Under the pieces are notes generated by a model that saw only the letters and a program-made list of their open reading frames with translations, was not told the origin of the DNA and searched no databases. A program made the position numbers and the translations under genes. From assembly GCF_037975245.1 (NCBI RefSeq), contig NC_092576.1, positions 1,500,501 through 1,564,500 on the forward strand: a DNA stretch of 64,000 nt, in the 5' to 3' direction. Position 1 is the first letter of the stretch, and each line of letters opens with the position of its first letter. This document shows positions 48,179-63,000 of the stretch, one piece after another. Source of the DNA: Apostichopus japonicus (lineage: Eukaryota > Echinodermata > Holothuroidea > Aspidochirotida > Stichopodidae).

Positions 48179-48908
48179 AACAGTAAATGAACAATACCTG
48201 ATGATGATTGTAACTTAAGAGCAGTTTAAGCTCTTCAAAATGCAGGCTGTTACAAATTTACTGTTGCAACTAAATACAGCGAAAGACAATTTCATTGGAA
48301 TGCAATCAAACGTAGGCGATACAATGAAACACGCCATATGTATAGTACATATATATGATAAACAACAAATATCTTATTACATGCATTTGAAATTTTATCA
48401 AGCTCATTAGCATTGTACTCAAATATGCAAGAGATTCAGACAATGGCCATCCATGTTCACGTTTCAATGAACATTTCACAGTCCCAACATTTTGGTTTTT
48501 TGAATAGAGACATTTTCCGTCTATAACTGAAGATGACTTTTTCTTATGGAATTTGTAAAAAATGGTTAAATAAAACACAGTATGCAATCCATTGACCAAA
48601 AAATATATTTATCCTTTTAAACAACAACAAATTTTCATTCCAGTAGACATTTAAACATAATGATATCCTCCACCCCCCCCCCCTCCCGCAAAGAATAAAA
48701 CATCAGATCAATATAGTTCAGAAAAACACTTTGGTCACAGCTGTGATTGGTTATTCCATTGCATTTTCTTAAAATCTAGCTGTAAATTAAAACCCAAATA
48801 TTTTCAATGTTATAACAATTTGTTGATTTTCCAGGAATGTTGCTCCATTTATAAAGAAAGGAATGATACCAAAATTGCAGAAGTATAGAAAGTATAAATT
48901 GCCTTAGC

Positions 48909-49257
48909 AATATTGTATGTACACTACTAGAACGGTAACCACTCAATAGATCAAAAAAGTACCATCGATTATTAAAATCAGGTGACTGGCAATCAGTATG
49001 CGATATCCCAGCTTAAGTGCAATAATTAATTAAATTATAAATCTTAATTAACATAGTAATTACCATATGAGTAAATACATGAAAACTGTGTGATTGGCTA
49101 CGATTTGAATTCTTTTAATAATTCACAGTGGCAACAGTTTGATATGTTTGTGATCTCATTTACAGAGATAGTTAAAATGATAAATGCCATAAGATGAAAA
49201 CCAAACTTGACAAAGTAGTAAATCGTTTAAAAAAAACATGTTAAATATAGTACGGGT
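48909..49257 (+). repeat. Partial third copy of flank repeat B
   Basis: It starts like each tandem unit but has more substitutions (GACTGGCAATC, ATTAAATTATAAATC) and ends after TAGTACGGGTCTTTTCT, about 350 bp in. It is probably the original right-hand repeat that allowed unequal exchange to make the tandem copies. Confidence 0.85.
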
Positions 49258-50959
49258 CTTTTCTTTCTTTTGAACATGCGATGGTAAATACCCAGAGTCA
49301 CAAAATAGTTAAAAGTGACCAAACAAACTGTAGAGATCATCATGTGGTTGGGTATGCATTGAACACCTTCCTAGCATGAATATTATAATGTACCCAATGA
49401 ATGGTTTCCTCTTTCTTTATAAATAAACAAGACAATCACACAATTTACTTAATATGCTTGACGATCAATCAAACAATTACGTTTTACAATGTTACAACTG
49501 ACTGGTACATCTCAGATATATTAAACTAAACTCTTGTGGGTTTTATATTAATTTGTGTGTGTGAGTGTTCATATATCTTTAGTCTCATTTCGCTTCTCTC
49601 ATGTCTTTTTAATTGATGCAGCAATGAGTTGGAAATACAGAACAGTGAACAATTTCTGGGGCCTCCCACATTATACGTGGATACCCTTTATATTAAAGAT
49701 GTAGTTTGGATTCTACAATGAAACACAAAATAATGAAACAAAACATATCCAGCAAAGTTTATTTCTCACTTTCTGAGAATAACTACAAAACTTGATGTGC
49801 TATTCATGATCAGTAATTATATTCTTTTATTAACTTTGAATATTAAATATTAAAGTTATTAACATATTTACTAAAAAAAGTTTTCTAGAAACACAAGACC
49901 TGGAAGGTAGGAAAAGACACCGATTTAAATGACCATTATTAAGCAAACAAATAACATTTTAAAATATTCCCACATAATTCCTTTGTAGTTATGAAAGTAA
50001 GAGTAGTTTATAATTCAAATTTAAATGAATTTCATTAATTAATTGAAACCAAGTGACAAAGAATTTGATCCATAATACATAAATGACTAGCAAAACAATA
50101 AAGCAAAACAAAGATAAACAGAAAGTAAGAATAGGCTTTGGTTTTCAATGACTTTTAGTTGATTATATGAAACTTATTGAAGCAGGCATAAACTTTACTC
50201 TCATGCTTACAAGTTTTCCACTGTTTTTCCTCTACTGGCCTCAAGTGACCTTTAAATTTGACCTCTACTAAATACAATGCGACTTATGTACCCATTATTA
50301 TGATAAACCTTACATCAAAGTCAAGATATTTGTCTCCAAATGCTACCGATTTGATAGGAAACTAAAAGACTGAATTGTATTACAACAGAAAAAGGAAAGA
50401 AAGGCAATATTCACAGAAAGTTTTCAAGTACTGTAAGTTAAGAAAAGTAAAATGTGAGATAAAATTCCAGAATGATTGTTTGTTAAGTGCATGGAGGAAC
50501 AAAAGTGCATCTAATATTGCCTAAGTGCATAGTTTGCTAAAAAGAAAGTTACTATCAGCTAAGGATGACATACATCTCAAGAAAACATTTAACATAGCAA
50601 TATAAACAAATGCATATATATAAATGCTTATATAAAGTGAAATAAAAAGAGAACATGGTGATTTATAGCATCATGATCTGCATTATTCATTTACCTCTTT
50701 GATTTGGTCATGCAACTAATAATTGTTCTTAAAAATAATTTGTTGATAAAAGGGTCTTGTTTTTTACACTCTTTTTACAACTAAAAGTTCTATTCTGAGT
50801 ACAGATAAAGCAATTGTCAACCTACATTTTAAACTCTGATACTACTTTTCAAGAACAGATTTAGCATATATACAAATGAAATTTTAGTTAATTTTTTTAA
50901 GTACACAATATGGCAGACTGGTGGTATCCAGAGGCCCTATAGTCTTGGCTTCTTGGCTT
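49258..50959 (-). other. AT-rich flank, probable 3' UTR and beyond of the helicase gene
   Basis: No coding signal. On the minus strand, downstream of the helicase stop, AATAAA motifs occur at 49826-49831 and 49758-49763; either could end a 3' UTR of about 1.1-1.2 kb. No closer AATAAA was noticed. Confidence 0.4.
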
Positions 50960-51093
50960 CTAAGACGATGTCTTCTTTGTCTTTTGTGCACCTTTTGCCG
51001 GGAATTGATCAGCAGGTATCACAGCATTTATATTTTCAAAGTGCTCCAAAAGTTTTCTCCATATTTTGCAGGTTTTCAGCAAGTTCCTGTTAC
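50960..51093 (-). CDS. Helicase exon 10: C-terminus and stop
   Basis: Acceptor CAATTTTTAG; it starts GNRNLLKTCKIWRKLLEHF, ends in a short basic tail (GAQKTKKTSS) and TAG at 50960-50962. No zinc finger or other domain follows motif VI. Confidence 0.93.
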
Positions 51094-54000
51094 CTAAAAA
51101 TTGAAAGAATATATAAATAAGGGAGAAGTTTAGGAAACGTTTTGTCAGTTATCTTTGCACAATATACAGAACTATATTGCAACCATAGCAAATTGGAAAG
51201 CAGTAAGGGGAAAATATAAACTCCTCCTTGTCTTAGGGTCTGATGAAATTTACCATGATAACTATAAATGTATGACATCACCATATTCGAATCAGTCTGC
51301 AGTGTTTCAAACAAACAAAACAAGCATTTCAAACAATGTTCTACCTATACCCATATGATCAACGTAGGCCTATAACTTGAGATGACCATATTTTGTGCAG
51401 GAAATATGGGGATATTATTTGACCCTCCATGAATGGGGTTCACTTTGTCAAACTTTGAACAAAGAACGATAAAAGATAATTTTAGCTAAGAAGCTCTGAA
51501 CATCATGTGTGTATATGCCTGTGTGTGTCTGAGGATATGAACAGTCCTCAGATGTCATTTTAAAAGGACCACCATGTCCTCAGAAGAATTCTATTGTTGA
51601 AGGATCTTGTTTAGGTTAAGGTACATGGATTCGAACAATGGGACAATAAAAAATGGGGTCCACAGTCTGCATGTGAAACACACTTACGTGTACATGTGGT
51701 TATGACATATGGTAAACCAATGCAGTCTCCAGAAGACGACAATCATTTTGGGAATTGTTTAGGAGTTTAAGAATATGGGAACATTTTCCCCAACATGTAA
51801 TATTGCTCAGTGTGTAAAAGCAGGCTTTGGTTCCTCTGCGCTGCTGCATAGGAAATTCGATTTGTACATACCAATAATTATCAGGCCTTGCATGGCTCTG
51901 GTTATACCAACGTTCATCTGGTTCTCATCTTCGATGAATCCCAGGTTAGTCCGTCTCCAACTCTTTCCCGGAGTCTCTGGAATCTCGTCTTCCGGTAATG
52001 ATCGCACGGTGGACAACAATACATAGTCCCATTCACTACCTGTCATTAAAAATATCAAAGAAATTGACTCATGGACGAAACAATCAGACAGTCAAGGAAG
52101 CGAATACATGTAGCCAACCTGGTTACCCTCGAGCGAATCAATAAATTATTTCATTACAGAATAGTATTGACATATATCACAGCAAAACAATTCAGGATTG
52201 TATTAAAACTTAACACTGTATTCTACTAGATAATGATCCATTTAGATCCTGGCTTTAGTTGGAAGCCTTCCACTGAAAAGCCCTAATGTTGTTATGATCT
52301 TCTTCATGTAATATGACAACGATATGCTAATACATAGATAGACAAATGTCTACTTATTACTTATGGCACAAATTGATCACACCTCATGTAATTTCTTCAC
52401 TTTTTTTCACAGAGGAACCTGTCCAGTTTGCATCATATACAGTGTATAGAATTAAAAAAAAAAGGATTTCATCTTGCCCAACATGGTACATTCTGTTGAG
52501 TTACAACCTAAGAGGAGTAGACAATAGAGGAAAAGGATATTAAGAGGAAGGAATCATGCAGTATAAATTAACATTTAAAGAGTATCTACAATTTGGTTTG
52601 GGGTTCTTGTAGAGTTATGAAGAGAAAGGCTGATTCATTTAAAGAATCTGGCTCGTTTCAATCTTAGTTATACCTTGGCTCTTGATAATTGTCTGAACTT
52701 TGATCTTGGGGTGTGTCTTCTGCAGCATCTTATGTATTATATTACACTGAAGCTTGTACTGAGATAAAATTGCCACATCTTCTGGTTTCACTTTCCTCTG
52801 GTCCACAAGGTATTTTGCTACTCGAACCTGTTAAGAAAACAGAATGATACAGGAGACGTTTGACATTGACCTAATCTAGGTTGGATTTTAAAAGTATATT
52901 GCTGTTGCTGTGCTTAGTCAGTTTTTGCAATATGTATGAGTAAATGGGAATAAGCTGTGGGAAAGGGTATGCTCTAATGTTTGGCAGCATATGGTCGCCT
53001 TTTGCAGTTTGATATCAAGTGCTTTTTTGCCTACTATGAAAATGTGCACACTATTATTGAACAGTTGACATTTATCAAAATGTTGCTGACTCATGACACA
53101 AAACAATCCGTAATAGTGCAGTTGGCCAAATAACTGATTTACTGAATGTAGAAACAATGGAATAGTGAGTGAAATGGTCATAATTACTGTTGCATACCAA
53201 CATGTAACAGATTAACAGTATATCAAGAATTCCCAGCTTCCATCATATACTTTACATGTAGTGTCACAAAAGGAGCTAGAATTGCCAAAATGGGTCAACC
53301 GTTTCTACAACCATCCACGCGTTCAGAATTGGTAAATCCAAGAAGAATGTACAAAATTTTGCATGGTATTCACAATTTCGTGACAATATTTGATGTGTAT
53401 AAAGTTCCATGGCAACACAAACTTATGAATGCATAATACCAACATGGTACCACCAAACTATTATCATTCTTATCATTCGAAATAAGGGTATGTAAATAGG
53501 CTAACTTAACTATACATTTTCTTCTATACTATTTGATAATCTTGAAACAATAAAACAGAATGTTGTTAAAAAGTAGTTTCAAGTTCATACGTACAATTTC
53601 CTTTGCTTCAATGCGGTTACTTCTTGAATTTTCGTTGCCTTCTGATGTTTTGACAGTCTGTGTGTCTTCCAAGCCTTCTATGTGGCAGAAAACTTGTGGC
53701 ACTCGACCTTTGCCTGGCCAAATATAACTTGGCAATCGAGGCGTGCGTTGGTTTACTGATTTGTCAGTAATGAGCTGGTTGTCATAAAATTCTTTAGATG
53801 GAAACTTGCAGATTTCTTCATGCTTCAAAATAGAATGTGCAAACAAATTTCAATAAATAAAAATGGCCGACCTTCATACACAAACTAGACAATTCTTTTA
53901 TGTAATAAGATCCATGTTTAAATAAATACACGCAGGTGCGCACTAATCTTACAGTGGTGTAAAGAGTGCTACAGCAAATTGTGACCAATTAAAGGTTTCA

Positions 54001-57000
54001 CAAACACTGAAAGTAACTCAGTGTCCATAGACTAACACAGTGCATCATGACAGTATGATATATGGCATGGAATCCCAACGGAATTATATATAACTAACTG
54101 TATTATTTGTGTTAGGTATCTTGTCTCCCATGTCATTTGTTGGTGTATGCACATTCTGTGTGTTTCCTACGTACCTTTTCTTATACTTCACCAGTATGTG
54201 TAACAGAGTCCAATATATAAAACACTGACAATTAAATGGCTGACTTACCATACGGTATTGAATCGACAATGTGTGTGCAGTGCCTTGGTACTTTTCCATC
54301 AGTGAAATATCAGCTCCAAGTTGCTTGACGCGTGGTTCTTGGACAATGGGTCTATATGAGATGCATTTAATAAAGAATAAGATTCCAAATTTATAAGGAT
54401 TTTTAGGCTAAATCATCGCAGAATAACAATTTTCACTCTACATCACAAGAGAAAACCCTGCTTGCATTCATCATGGTAAAAAAATGAGTGTATGACAGGA
54501 TTATGACACACTGACACTGAAGGACAGAGTGATATATGACAGAGAATGAGAGTTTAGCTTAAGCTTGATTAACAGCAGGTCTATGAACTTTTTTATTGCA
54601 AAACATTAGAGCGATATGGGTAATTATTTTCTTGATACACATTCTGAAGATATTCACACAGCTTTTAAAAAGATGAAGCACACACACACAATATACTTTA
54701 ATTCTGATATTGAAGTACTCTTAGCTTCGACAATAAAATGATGGCAAATACTACAACCAGCTATACTTTAAAGCAAAGATTAACAGCTGGACTACAGGTG
54801 TCTATTAGTGCAAGCTTACTTCAACTTTGTGCAATTTGGACTGCACAATCGCTACACAAGATAGTATAAGCTTCCACGAGCTAATTGGAAGATAACTGTT
54901 TTCCTTCAAGTGGGCATGACAACAAGACAGTCCTTAATATGATTGACAGGTTGTTAATTAGTAATCAATCTATTACTTAACATGGATTGCATGTTCTGCT
55001 TTTGCTCCTTTTCATCATTTCCTTGAATATTAAAGGTTTAAAAGCACAACACTGAGTGTACTAAATTATACAAACTGGCTCTGCATTCTAATCTAAAATC
55101 CTTCTTTGAAAGAAGTCAAGGATTGCGAAAGGAGATTTAGCAGATCACTTTACAATTGTATATATTTTTAATATTTGATGTGAATAGAAATATTAGCCAT
55201 TTCTATTGTAATATGTTTTACTCATTAAAGAAATGTTTTATGTCATAATTTGATGCCTACCTCAATTGTTTGTGATCGCCAATCAACACAACCTGTTTGG
55301 GTGTATGACACACTAGTGGAACAAGGGTATCTAGTTCAAAACACATCCCTGCTTCATCAATGACACACTGTAGAATGTCCAAGCTTTCCTTCAGAATGAA
55401 ATGACCTGATGCGCTGCATGTACAGAGTATCACCTCCATCTTCTTGAGAACTTCAATCTATGATGATTTCAAAAAATAATTTCAAAATTTCAAATTCAAA
55501 AAACATTTTTTTTTCATTCATCGACACCAATACAGTGGCGTAGGAAGGTACTTTTGAGTGGGGGGGGGGCTGAAGACTGATGGCCGGCCTGGGGGAGGGG
55601 TCAAAGGGGAGGGGTGTCCCCCTCCCCTTTTTTTGCATTTCCAGGTGGCCTCAGATGCAATTTGGTGCAATATAGCACACTTCAACACTCACTCCATTTT
55701 GTAAACTTAATTTTGTATTTTCACCTGGCCTTAGATGCAATTTGGTGCTCCAAATGAGATTTTTTTTCTCATTTGGAAATGAAAAAGGGGTTTTCTGAAT
55801 TGCGAAGCGGGGGGGGCGGAATGATACTTCCGCCCCTCCACATTTTTCACTGTCGTTGTCGGACCGGTTCAACAACCAGAAGGAAATAATCAAGATATCG
55901 GATAGAAAAAGCTGTAGAGAGAGTTAGTCTTTATGATCATAATGCATATTGTAACTGATGCCAATGAAATGTTTGGCATGCTAATCATAGTTGGAGAGCT
56001 CTTCAATTCTCTAGTAATAGTTATACCCAAAGATAGGCTAGGGTTTACACTTTACACCCCTGTTATATCAAGTGGATGTAGTCAATTGGATAATACAAGG
56101 CTAGCTCAAATCTTGTAGTGTTGTTAGCTATTGAAATGTCTCACGATTACAAGATAAAAACGTTTAAAGAGACCTTAAAGTTTCATTAGGTTTTGGTTCG
56201 ATATGATTACGTTACTGTTGTTGTTGATCGAGCTTACCTTCAACTCATGCACTGCAATTGTAAAAAAAATAGCCTTCTCTGTGTAGGGCATCAACATCTA
56301 ACATTGTTTATTAAGCTTTTGACACACAGCCATCATGACTGCAACCAGACTCCTTGACTGCAACTCGACTACTTTAATATGGAAATTTGTAGTCATAGTC
56401 AGGAAGTTTGCATTGCATGAATGCAACTAATATAAAGTTTACATAAATGTACTAAACAATCACAAAGAAATAATTAATATTAATATTAAACAATCACTGG
56501 TTAACAGAAAATGCTCATTACTGGTTCACTGCCCAGGGTGAGTAGTATGACTATGGATCTTGACAAAAAACTATCGAAAACTTAGATCAATGGAGGAGTT
56601 GATTTGGGTACCCATTCAGACGGGAAGTGTGCACATGGCTTCATAATATTTGACATGTGCATGCAGCATACATGAGCTTTCATGGTAACATCAACTGAGT
56701 ATTTGATTCTGCAAAATAATGTATCAATGCCAGGAAACTAATATTCTGTTGTATGAACATGAAAATCAGACATACATTTGCCGACCATATCCGCCAAATA
56801 TCACTTCTTGCTCTATATTGTTTGTAGGGTGCAGTGCATGAAAAAGTCATAACTAACTACTGAATTGTAGGAAATATAAGGAAAAGAAATAAGCAATATA
56901 TATGGACTTACTTTAGCGAATTTAACAAGCGCTTTGTATTTCCTGATATTTTGCAATGTTGGATCGAGAGTACCTTCCTTCAGCTTCTTGTACATTTGAT

Positions 57001-60000
57001 TGATTTTTCCACTCAAAGTGCAATTCTGTGACCTTATGAGGTAATGGAGGGAGTCTTTTTGAATATCTGTCTTCTGTACCTCTTCAATGTCACGTGTGAA
57101 CTTCCTCTCTGCACTTTCAACACCAGGGATCGGAAAATCTAGCTGTTCTATGAAGTCACTGTATACACGAACAAACTTCATCTTCTTTGTTTTATATTTT
57201 TGGAGGTACACTGACGAAAAAAATGGAAATGAATTACACTTAAGCCAATTATAACAATTTGATGCATTCCTTGTTATTGATATTTTGTTTGAAGTAAAGA
57301 AATAGCTCCACAGTTTTATATTAAAATGAAAGCTTACGAAAATAGATAGTGACCTAAATATCATCTGTATAATTGAAATATTTAGGAAACAATTCATATA
57401 GAATATTGGCAAGTAAACTATTTGAACTAACTATTACTATATTAGATAGTTGTCATATTACAAATGAACATGACACATTGATATCTTCTGGTCAGTTCAC
57501 TCCAAGTTTTACAACCAAATACTTGCATTGGAAGACAAAAGCCCAAACTGACCAAGCGACTAGCACAAGTCATCCCTAATTTGACCTGGCATGTTTAACC
57601 GCACTTTTGAAGATATCTTGTGAAAAGTTACTTACTAACTAGTAGCATTACTTTAATATTGCTGTCACTTTAAATGAGTCTCTCGTGATGACAATTTCTA
57701 AGTTAAAGTAGAACGATAGTGACAGAAAAAAAATCTCTCATTTTCATATATAATGTAGTTTATTTGTTACCAAGCAATATATTTTTTTAATTTTCCAAAT
57801 AGCACACCGGAAAGTTATAAAAAAGGGATTATAACATCGTTTTTTCGTCTCCGTAATTTAGGAATTTGCAAACACTGCAAAGACCTTGAACAGCCCTCAT
57901 GTCAGTGAATGACGTCACTGTGATGATCTTTTCTGTTTGTGCACTGTTCAGTACGGAGCTGTGCGTGCATTTCGTGTCAGCATAACTGTTACTTTAGTTT
58001 AATTTTCCGGCGTAATGTTCAAGACATAAATAGATAATGAATATCATGGTGTTTCTTGATTTCTTCACCACGTGTTTACAAGTTTTTTTTTACGAAATTT
58101 GCGGCGATTTCGCAACGATTTCCCAATATCTGAAGAGGTAACTCGCAAGCTGACCCAAAGTAACGTAAATCTCAAGATCACGTTTTTGGCGGGTTTTATA
58201 CAGAGTGATGTATGAATGTGCTCACCTACCAGTCAAACTGGCACAATAACAATAGTGATGATAGTCTCAAACATAGATTAGTATAACATCTGAAAGAAAA
58301 TACAAAGTTCTAAACAAAGTAGATTCGCTTGTATGCACTAGGCCTACTGTAAAACATAAACGTTCCTTGTTCCGTGCGTCATTAAATCCAACAGAAAGGT
58401 TTCATTGAGCTTGAAATACAACCGCATTTGAACTCAATCGAGTAGTTAGTCTAGCTCGAAAAATTTTCTCACTACATGCAATACCTATTGCGTTTATTCA
58501 CATGCATGCCTCGTGGTTTGGGCTTCAGAAGGAGACGTATTCTAGCACAACTTCACGTAGGTCCGCAAACGGTACTTTCACACTGTGCAAACATAAGTGA
58601 CAGTGTGCGCTACCATAAGTAATACTTATTCGATGTTTTGTTTCACTCGAGCATACACCAGGCGCGGCGGAACGGAAAAATTATTGGGGGGGGGGTTAAT
58701 GTGTGGAGACTATCTAAGCGGAGCGCCACCATGAGTTGGCGCGGAGCTTACAATAAAATTTGGGGTTTTTCAAACCCCCAGGTGGCCGGAAACGGCACTT
58801 CCCGAGTGTTTTATGCTGCGAATAACTAGCCCTAAAATATTGGTCTCAAGCCTGCAATTTCTCAGATTGCACCCAAAAATCTGTAAAAACATTGTAATTT
58901 GTATATTCGATGGTGTTTTAAGAGAGTAGATATTACTCGTAGTGTACTCGCAAAGACGTTTTTGAGTGTAGTAAGGGGATGTTGGAGAACTGGCTGAAAT
59001 GAGTCAAGTCATTGGCTTAAGACGAAGTTGTGTTGCGCTTACCGGTATCCACACTCACTGCTTCCACTTTTCACGGGGCGTGAAGACACGGTTGGGCTGA
59101 CTATGTGGTCTATAGCCAGGGGACGGGCCGAGGGTCCCCCCAGCTTTTACTTAAATTATTACACCTATATAGTATACGTGTGCATCGGACAGATCGACAA
59201 GTATGCATTGAAAAATGGGCAGATGCACGTTTCGGAGCCTTGGTAAATATTGGGGGGGGGGCTTATCAAGCATTTGCCCCCTCAACTTTTTCATTGGGGG
59301 GCTGAGCCACCCCCCAAGCCCCCCCCCCCGGTTCCGCCGCCACTGGCATACACACATTTCCTATTCGTATTACATTTAAAGTGGTTTGGAGGGTATGAAC
59401 ACATCTCTGCCCCCCCAAAAAAAATCTGCCTAAGCGACGTCCATGCCCCAATTGAAATTTGCACGTGGATTCTCTCCTCATATAGTCATTAGGTTGTTCA
59501 CGTCTGACATGTCTTCCAGTTCCAACACTTACTGTTGCATTTATCGGGATATATATAAATAATGCGGCATAAAAGCATCAATCTTTCAAACTTTTTTTAC
59601 TTTAGTGACCTTGCCACACAATGATGGAAAGACGACGTCTTTTCTTCATAGGCGAATCCGTGTTTTTCTTCGCCAGCTTTGGTGGCACTGCAGTGGTCTT
59701 TAACATCGGTCTGAATTTTCCTGACACATTCAACTTTTTCTGCATCAAATATTTAGGGTCCCAATCATCTTCTGTGAATTGGGCAGAACAAACTTTCACA
59801 TTCTTGCCATGAGAAACTCCTGGTGCGATGAAGTCTTTCCTGGTTCTCCTCACAAATCGTATCCAGAGTTTCCGATTTCTCTCACTACTTTTTCCGCTTG
59901 GAAAATTGAAAAAAAAACTTATTGTAGAGTCCACATTCGTTCTGTTGCATCCCCCTACAACGAAATTTCTTGGCATTTTGCTAGTGGTTTAGGTTGTTTG

Positions 60001-63000
60001 TCGAGTCCAATATAGAGTAGGTTGCAACTAAACTTACACACTAAGTGCACACAGCTGAAGTACGCTATGCCGAGCTCACTTTGTTATCATCATAACGACG
60101 TCACATGTCACTGTAGATCACGTGATCATCACATCGCTTTTCGCGAAAAGCCCAATTTTTGTTTAAAAAATCAAGGAGTTTAGGAATTTTTTTTAAGCCT
60201 TTCCCAACATCGGATTGACTTGAATTTTCACATGTGTAATATGGAAACCAACTAGAATACTCTTGAATAAAATCGTATTTTTTCGTCGATGCTGAAAAAT
60301 CACTATTGTTCATCTTTAAGTATAAGCCAATTTAGTTCCATAAGTAATTCCCCTGGTCACCATCACACTTTGGTACAGCTGAAAAGGTGAAGTAGATATG
60401 ATCACTACCGACTTGTATTTCTGTCATCATTGGTTTGGAACCCTAGTGAATGATTTCATGTTCTTGCAAGATTCTGTACACATGTACATTAATTGTACAT
60501 ATATACATACACACATACCGGTGTTGTTTTGGATTCTAACAGAGAACTTGAACAAAAGAATTCCAGGTCCTCGGATGTGACTTCTAAAGAACCACCATGT
60601 CCTCGCAAGAATTCTATTGTTAAGAATTCCAGGTCCTCGGATGCGACTTCTAAAGAACCACCATGTCCTCGCGAGAATTCTATTGTTAAGAATTCCAGGT
60701 CCTCGGATGTTATTTCTAAAGAATCAGCATGTCCTCGCAAGAGTTCTATTGTTACGTGGTATTATTAAGGTTAGGGTACATGGATTTGAACAATGGAAAA
60801 ATAATGGGTCCTCAGTCTGAATGTAAAACATAGTTGTGTGTTCATAACTTTTGTACACATGTACACATGTATGTGTGAAGTGGAAGCTAAAGCGTGGCTG
60901 AAAGGAAATGTTGATTGAACTTACTTGCAATGACATCCACTGACTTGTTTGATGGTCCGCAATATAGAATCTGCTTCTTATTTTTAACCTCTCTGTTGAT
61001 ATCAGCCAGGAGAACTGTGAGGTAAGCACCCGTTCTTGTTTTACCGGTTCCTTCAATAACAGAAAAGTGTCAAACAATTTAATTGCAGACTATACCTTTA
61101 ACTTTTTTCACAATAAATTGAACCAAGTTTGGTTTTAATAAGTGAAAAGATTGGTTCATTAGAGCAGCAGTTTCTATCTATAAATAATATTTTCTACATC
61201 ATTTAAGGGCCTCTATTACATCAGTTAAAAGTGGGGTATTGTTATTCTTATAACAGAACAATGAAGAACCAGTAAAACTGTGGAAATTAAAATTGCATGC
61301 AAGAATTGCTTTAGCCAGCTACCTGGCCGCAGCCATCCAAACAACTAACTGAGGATGATCTGACAGAAAATACCCCCAAAAAAAATCAGATTTAGTTATT
61401 AATGCAGCTTCTACTAACAAACAGTGGAATAATGCCTGAGTCAAACATTACTAAATATATAACCAGTTTACCTGCATGCTATCTTATGTTAATATTATGA
61501 CTAAATTTGATGAAAATAGAAGATGAGGCTTTGATATGATTTTAGCTGCTTCGACGTTTGGCGACCCCAACGACTTTTGACATTGAAGTAAACTATAAGG
61601 TTTGGATCTAGCATCTGCTGATCACATTATGAAGATCGAACATAAAGACTAGGTAATTAACATTTGCACGATTTCACTACAGCCATGAAATGTATTATGC
61701 ATAACAACATATTGCTTTCATTACTGCTGACCATTTATCGTCCAGTATCTCAGACTTGGCTTTTCTTTCCTTTATGTAGTATTCTTTTTTAATCCAGGTT
61801 TCTTTCCACTTAAAATGCTTCCTTTCCCTCCATTCTTTGTGTATTTTGGTAATCACTTTATCTTTAAGCACGACTTGTAAATATATTTCTAGTAAGTGTT
61901 GTAATACTTGTGTAAAAATAGGACATATTTAAAGCAAGCAACTTGCATTCTCACTTCACTGTATGACTTGCAACCAGCCACTTATTCTACTATTGAAATC
62001 ATGATCCTATTCAGAGTTACTATATATTTTTTTCTTTCTTTATTATAGGGGTTTTTACATCAAGTCATTGCATTAACTTAACTTGTTTATTCCTTATAAT
62101 TGTTAACTCTTGTACTATAGTATTTTATGTTCCATCATACAGTTAGGACTCCTGAAACTCATGTTGAGATGCGATTAATCCAGACATGCTCTTACAAAAC
62201 CAGTGACAATTTTAACCATCGTTTTACTGATTCTGCAAGAAAAATCATATTCAGTATTACATGTAAACGCAAGAAGCCTAACTAAGATTAACGTTGCTAT
62301 AAATTATCTTCTAAACGCACTTGAAAACCATGATTTAATTTTATTGCAGTAACTGAGACCTGGATAAGTAGCAATATGACTACAAACCTCCTTGACATTG
62401 ATGGGTACAGATTCATACATTAGGATAGAAATTCAAAGTGAGGTGCAGGTAGTGTAGCCATATGACCTAAAATTACTGCTAGAATCTTCTTACCTGGAGG
62501 CCCTTGAATGACAGTAAAGGGCTGTATCAATGCCAAACGGACAGCTTCCTTCTGAGAATCATTTAGGCTTGCATTATCGACGTTAAAACATCTGACGAAA
62601 ACATCCTCGTTATCAAGTTTTCTTTTTCCATGATCCAATATTGTTTGAAGTTCGTCTGGTGTTGAAAAGAAAAATGGTTATTTTGATGTTGTTTTTTTTT
62701 CTTGCACCTATAAAAGTATGCAGCCAATGGCAGAGAATAGCTTTCAGTTCTCTTAATTCTGAGCGCCTGAACTCAATCGCAGTCTACCTACTTGGAAGGA
62801 GATAAACATGAATTACTCTCAATTACATTACTTGCAATTGATTGAAATAACACAGCCTACTACATACATTCACCAAAAGAGTAAAGAATGATGAAAATCA
62901 GTTCCGAAAATTTTGTTACTTGATGACAGTAAAATACATCATCATAAGAAATTTGTAACTTGTTGACATCACCTTAACTAAAATTGTAGAGGGAAACTAT

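Larger units (their letters stand above)
45130..48908 (+). repeat. 3.78 kb direct tandem duplication, unit 2
   Basis: Second copy, offset 3776-3779 bases. Differences seen include one to two extra C in poly-C runs (about 47310), one A to C after GAGAAAA (about 47887) and AAATATGG versus AAAAATGG (about 48558). It carries the exon-like frame at 46485-46616 and the LINE fragment at about 47794-48178. Confidence 0.97.

Noticed and set aside
57900-57930. Bidirectional CRE promoter in the helicase intron
   Set aside because: A single TGACGTCA without TATA, initiator or transcript evidence is not enough.
60489-60768. Open frames on both strands with 22-residue repeats
   Set aside because: The 66 bp minisatellite period is a multiple of three, so stops are absent in repeated frames by chance; no start context or homologue.
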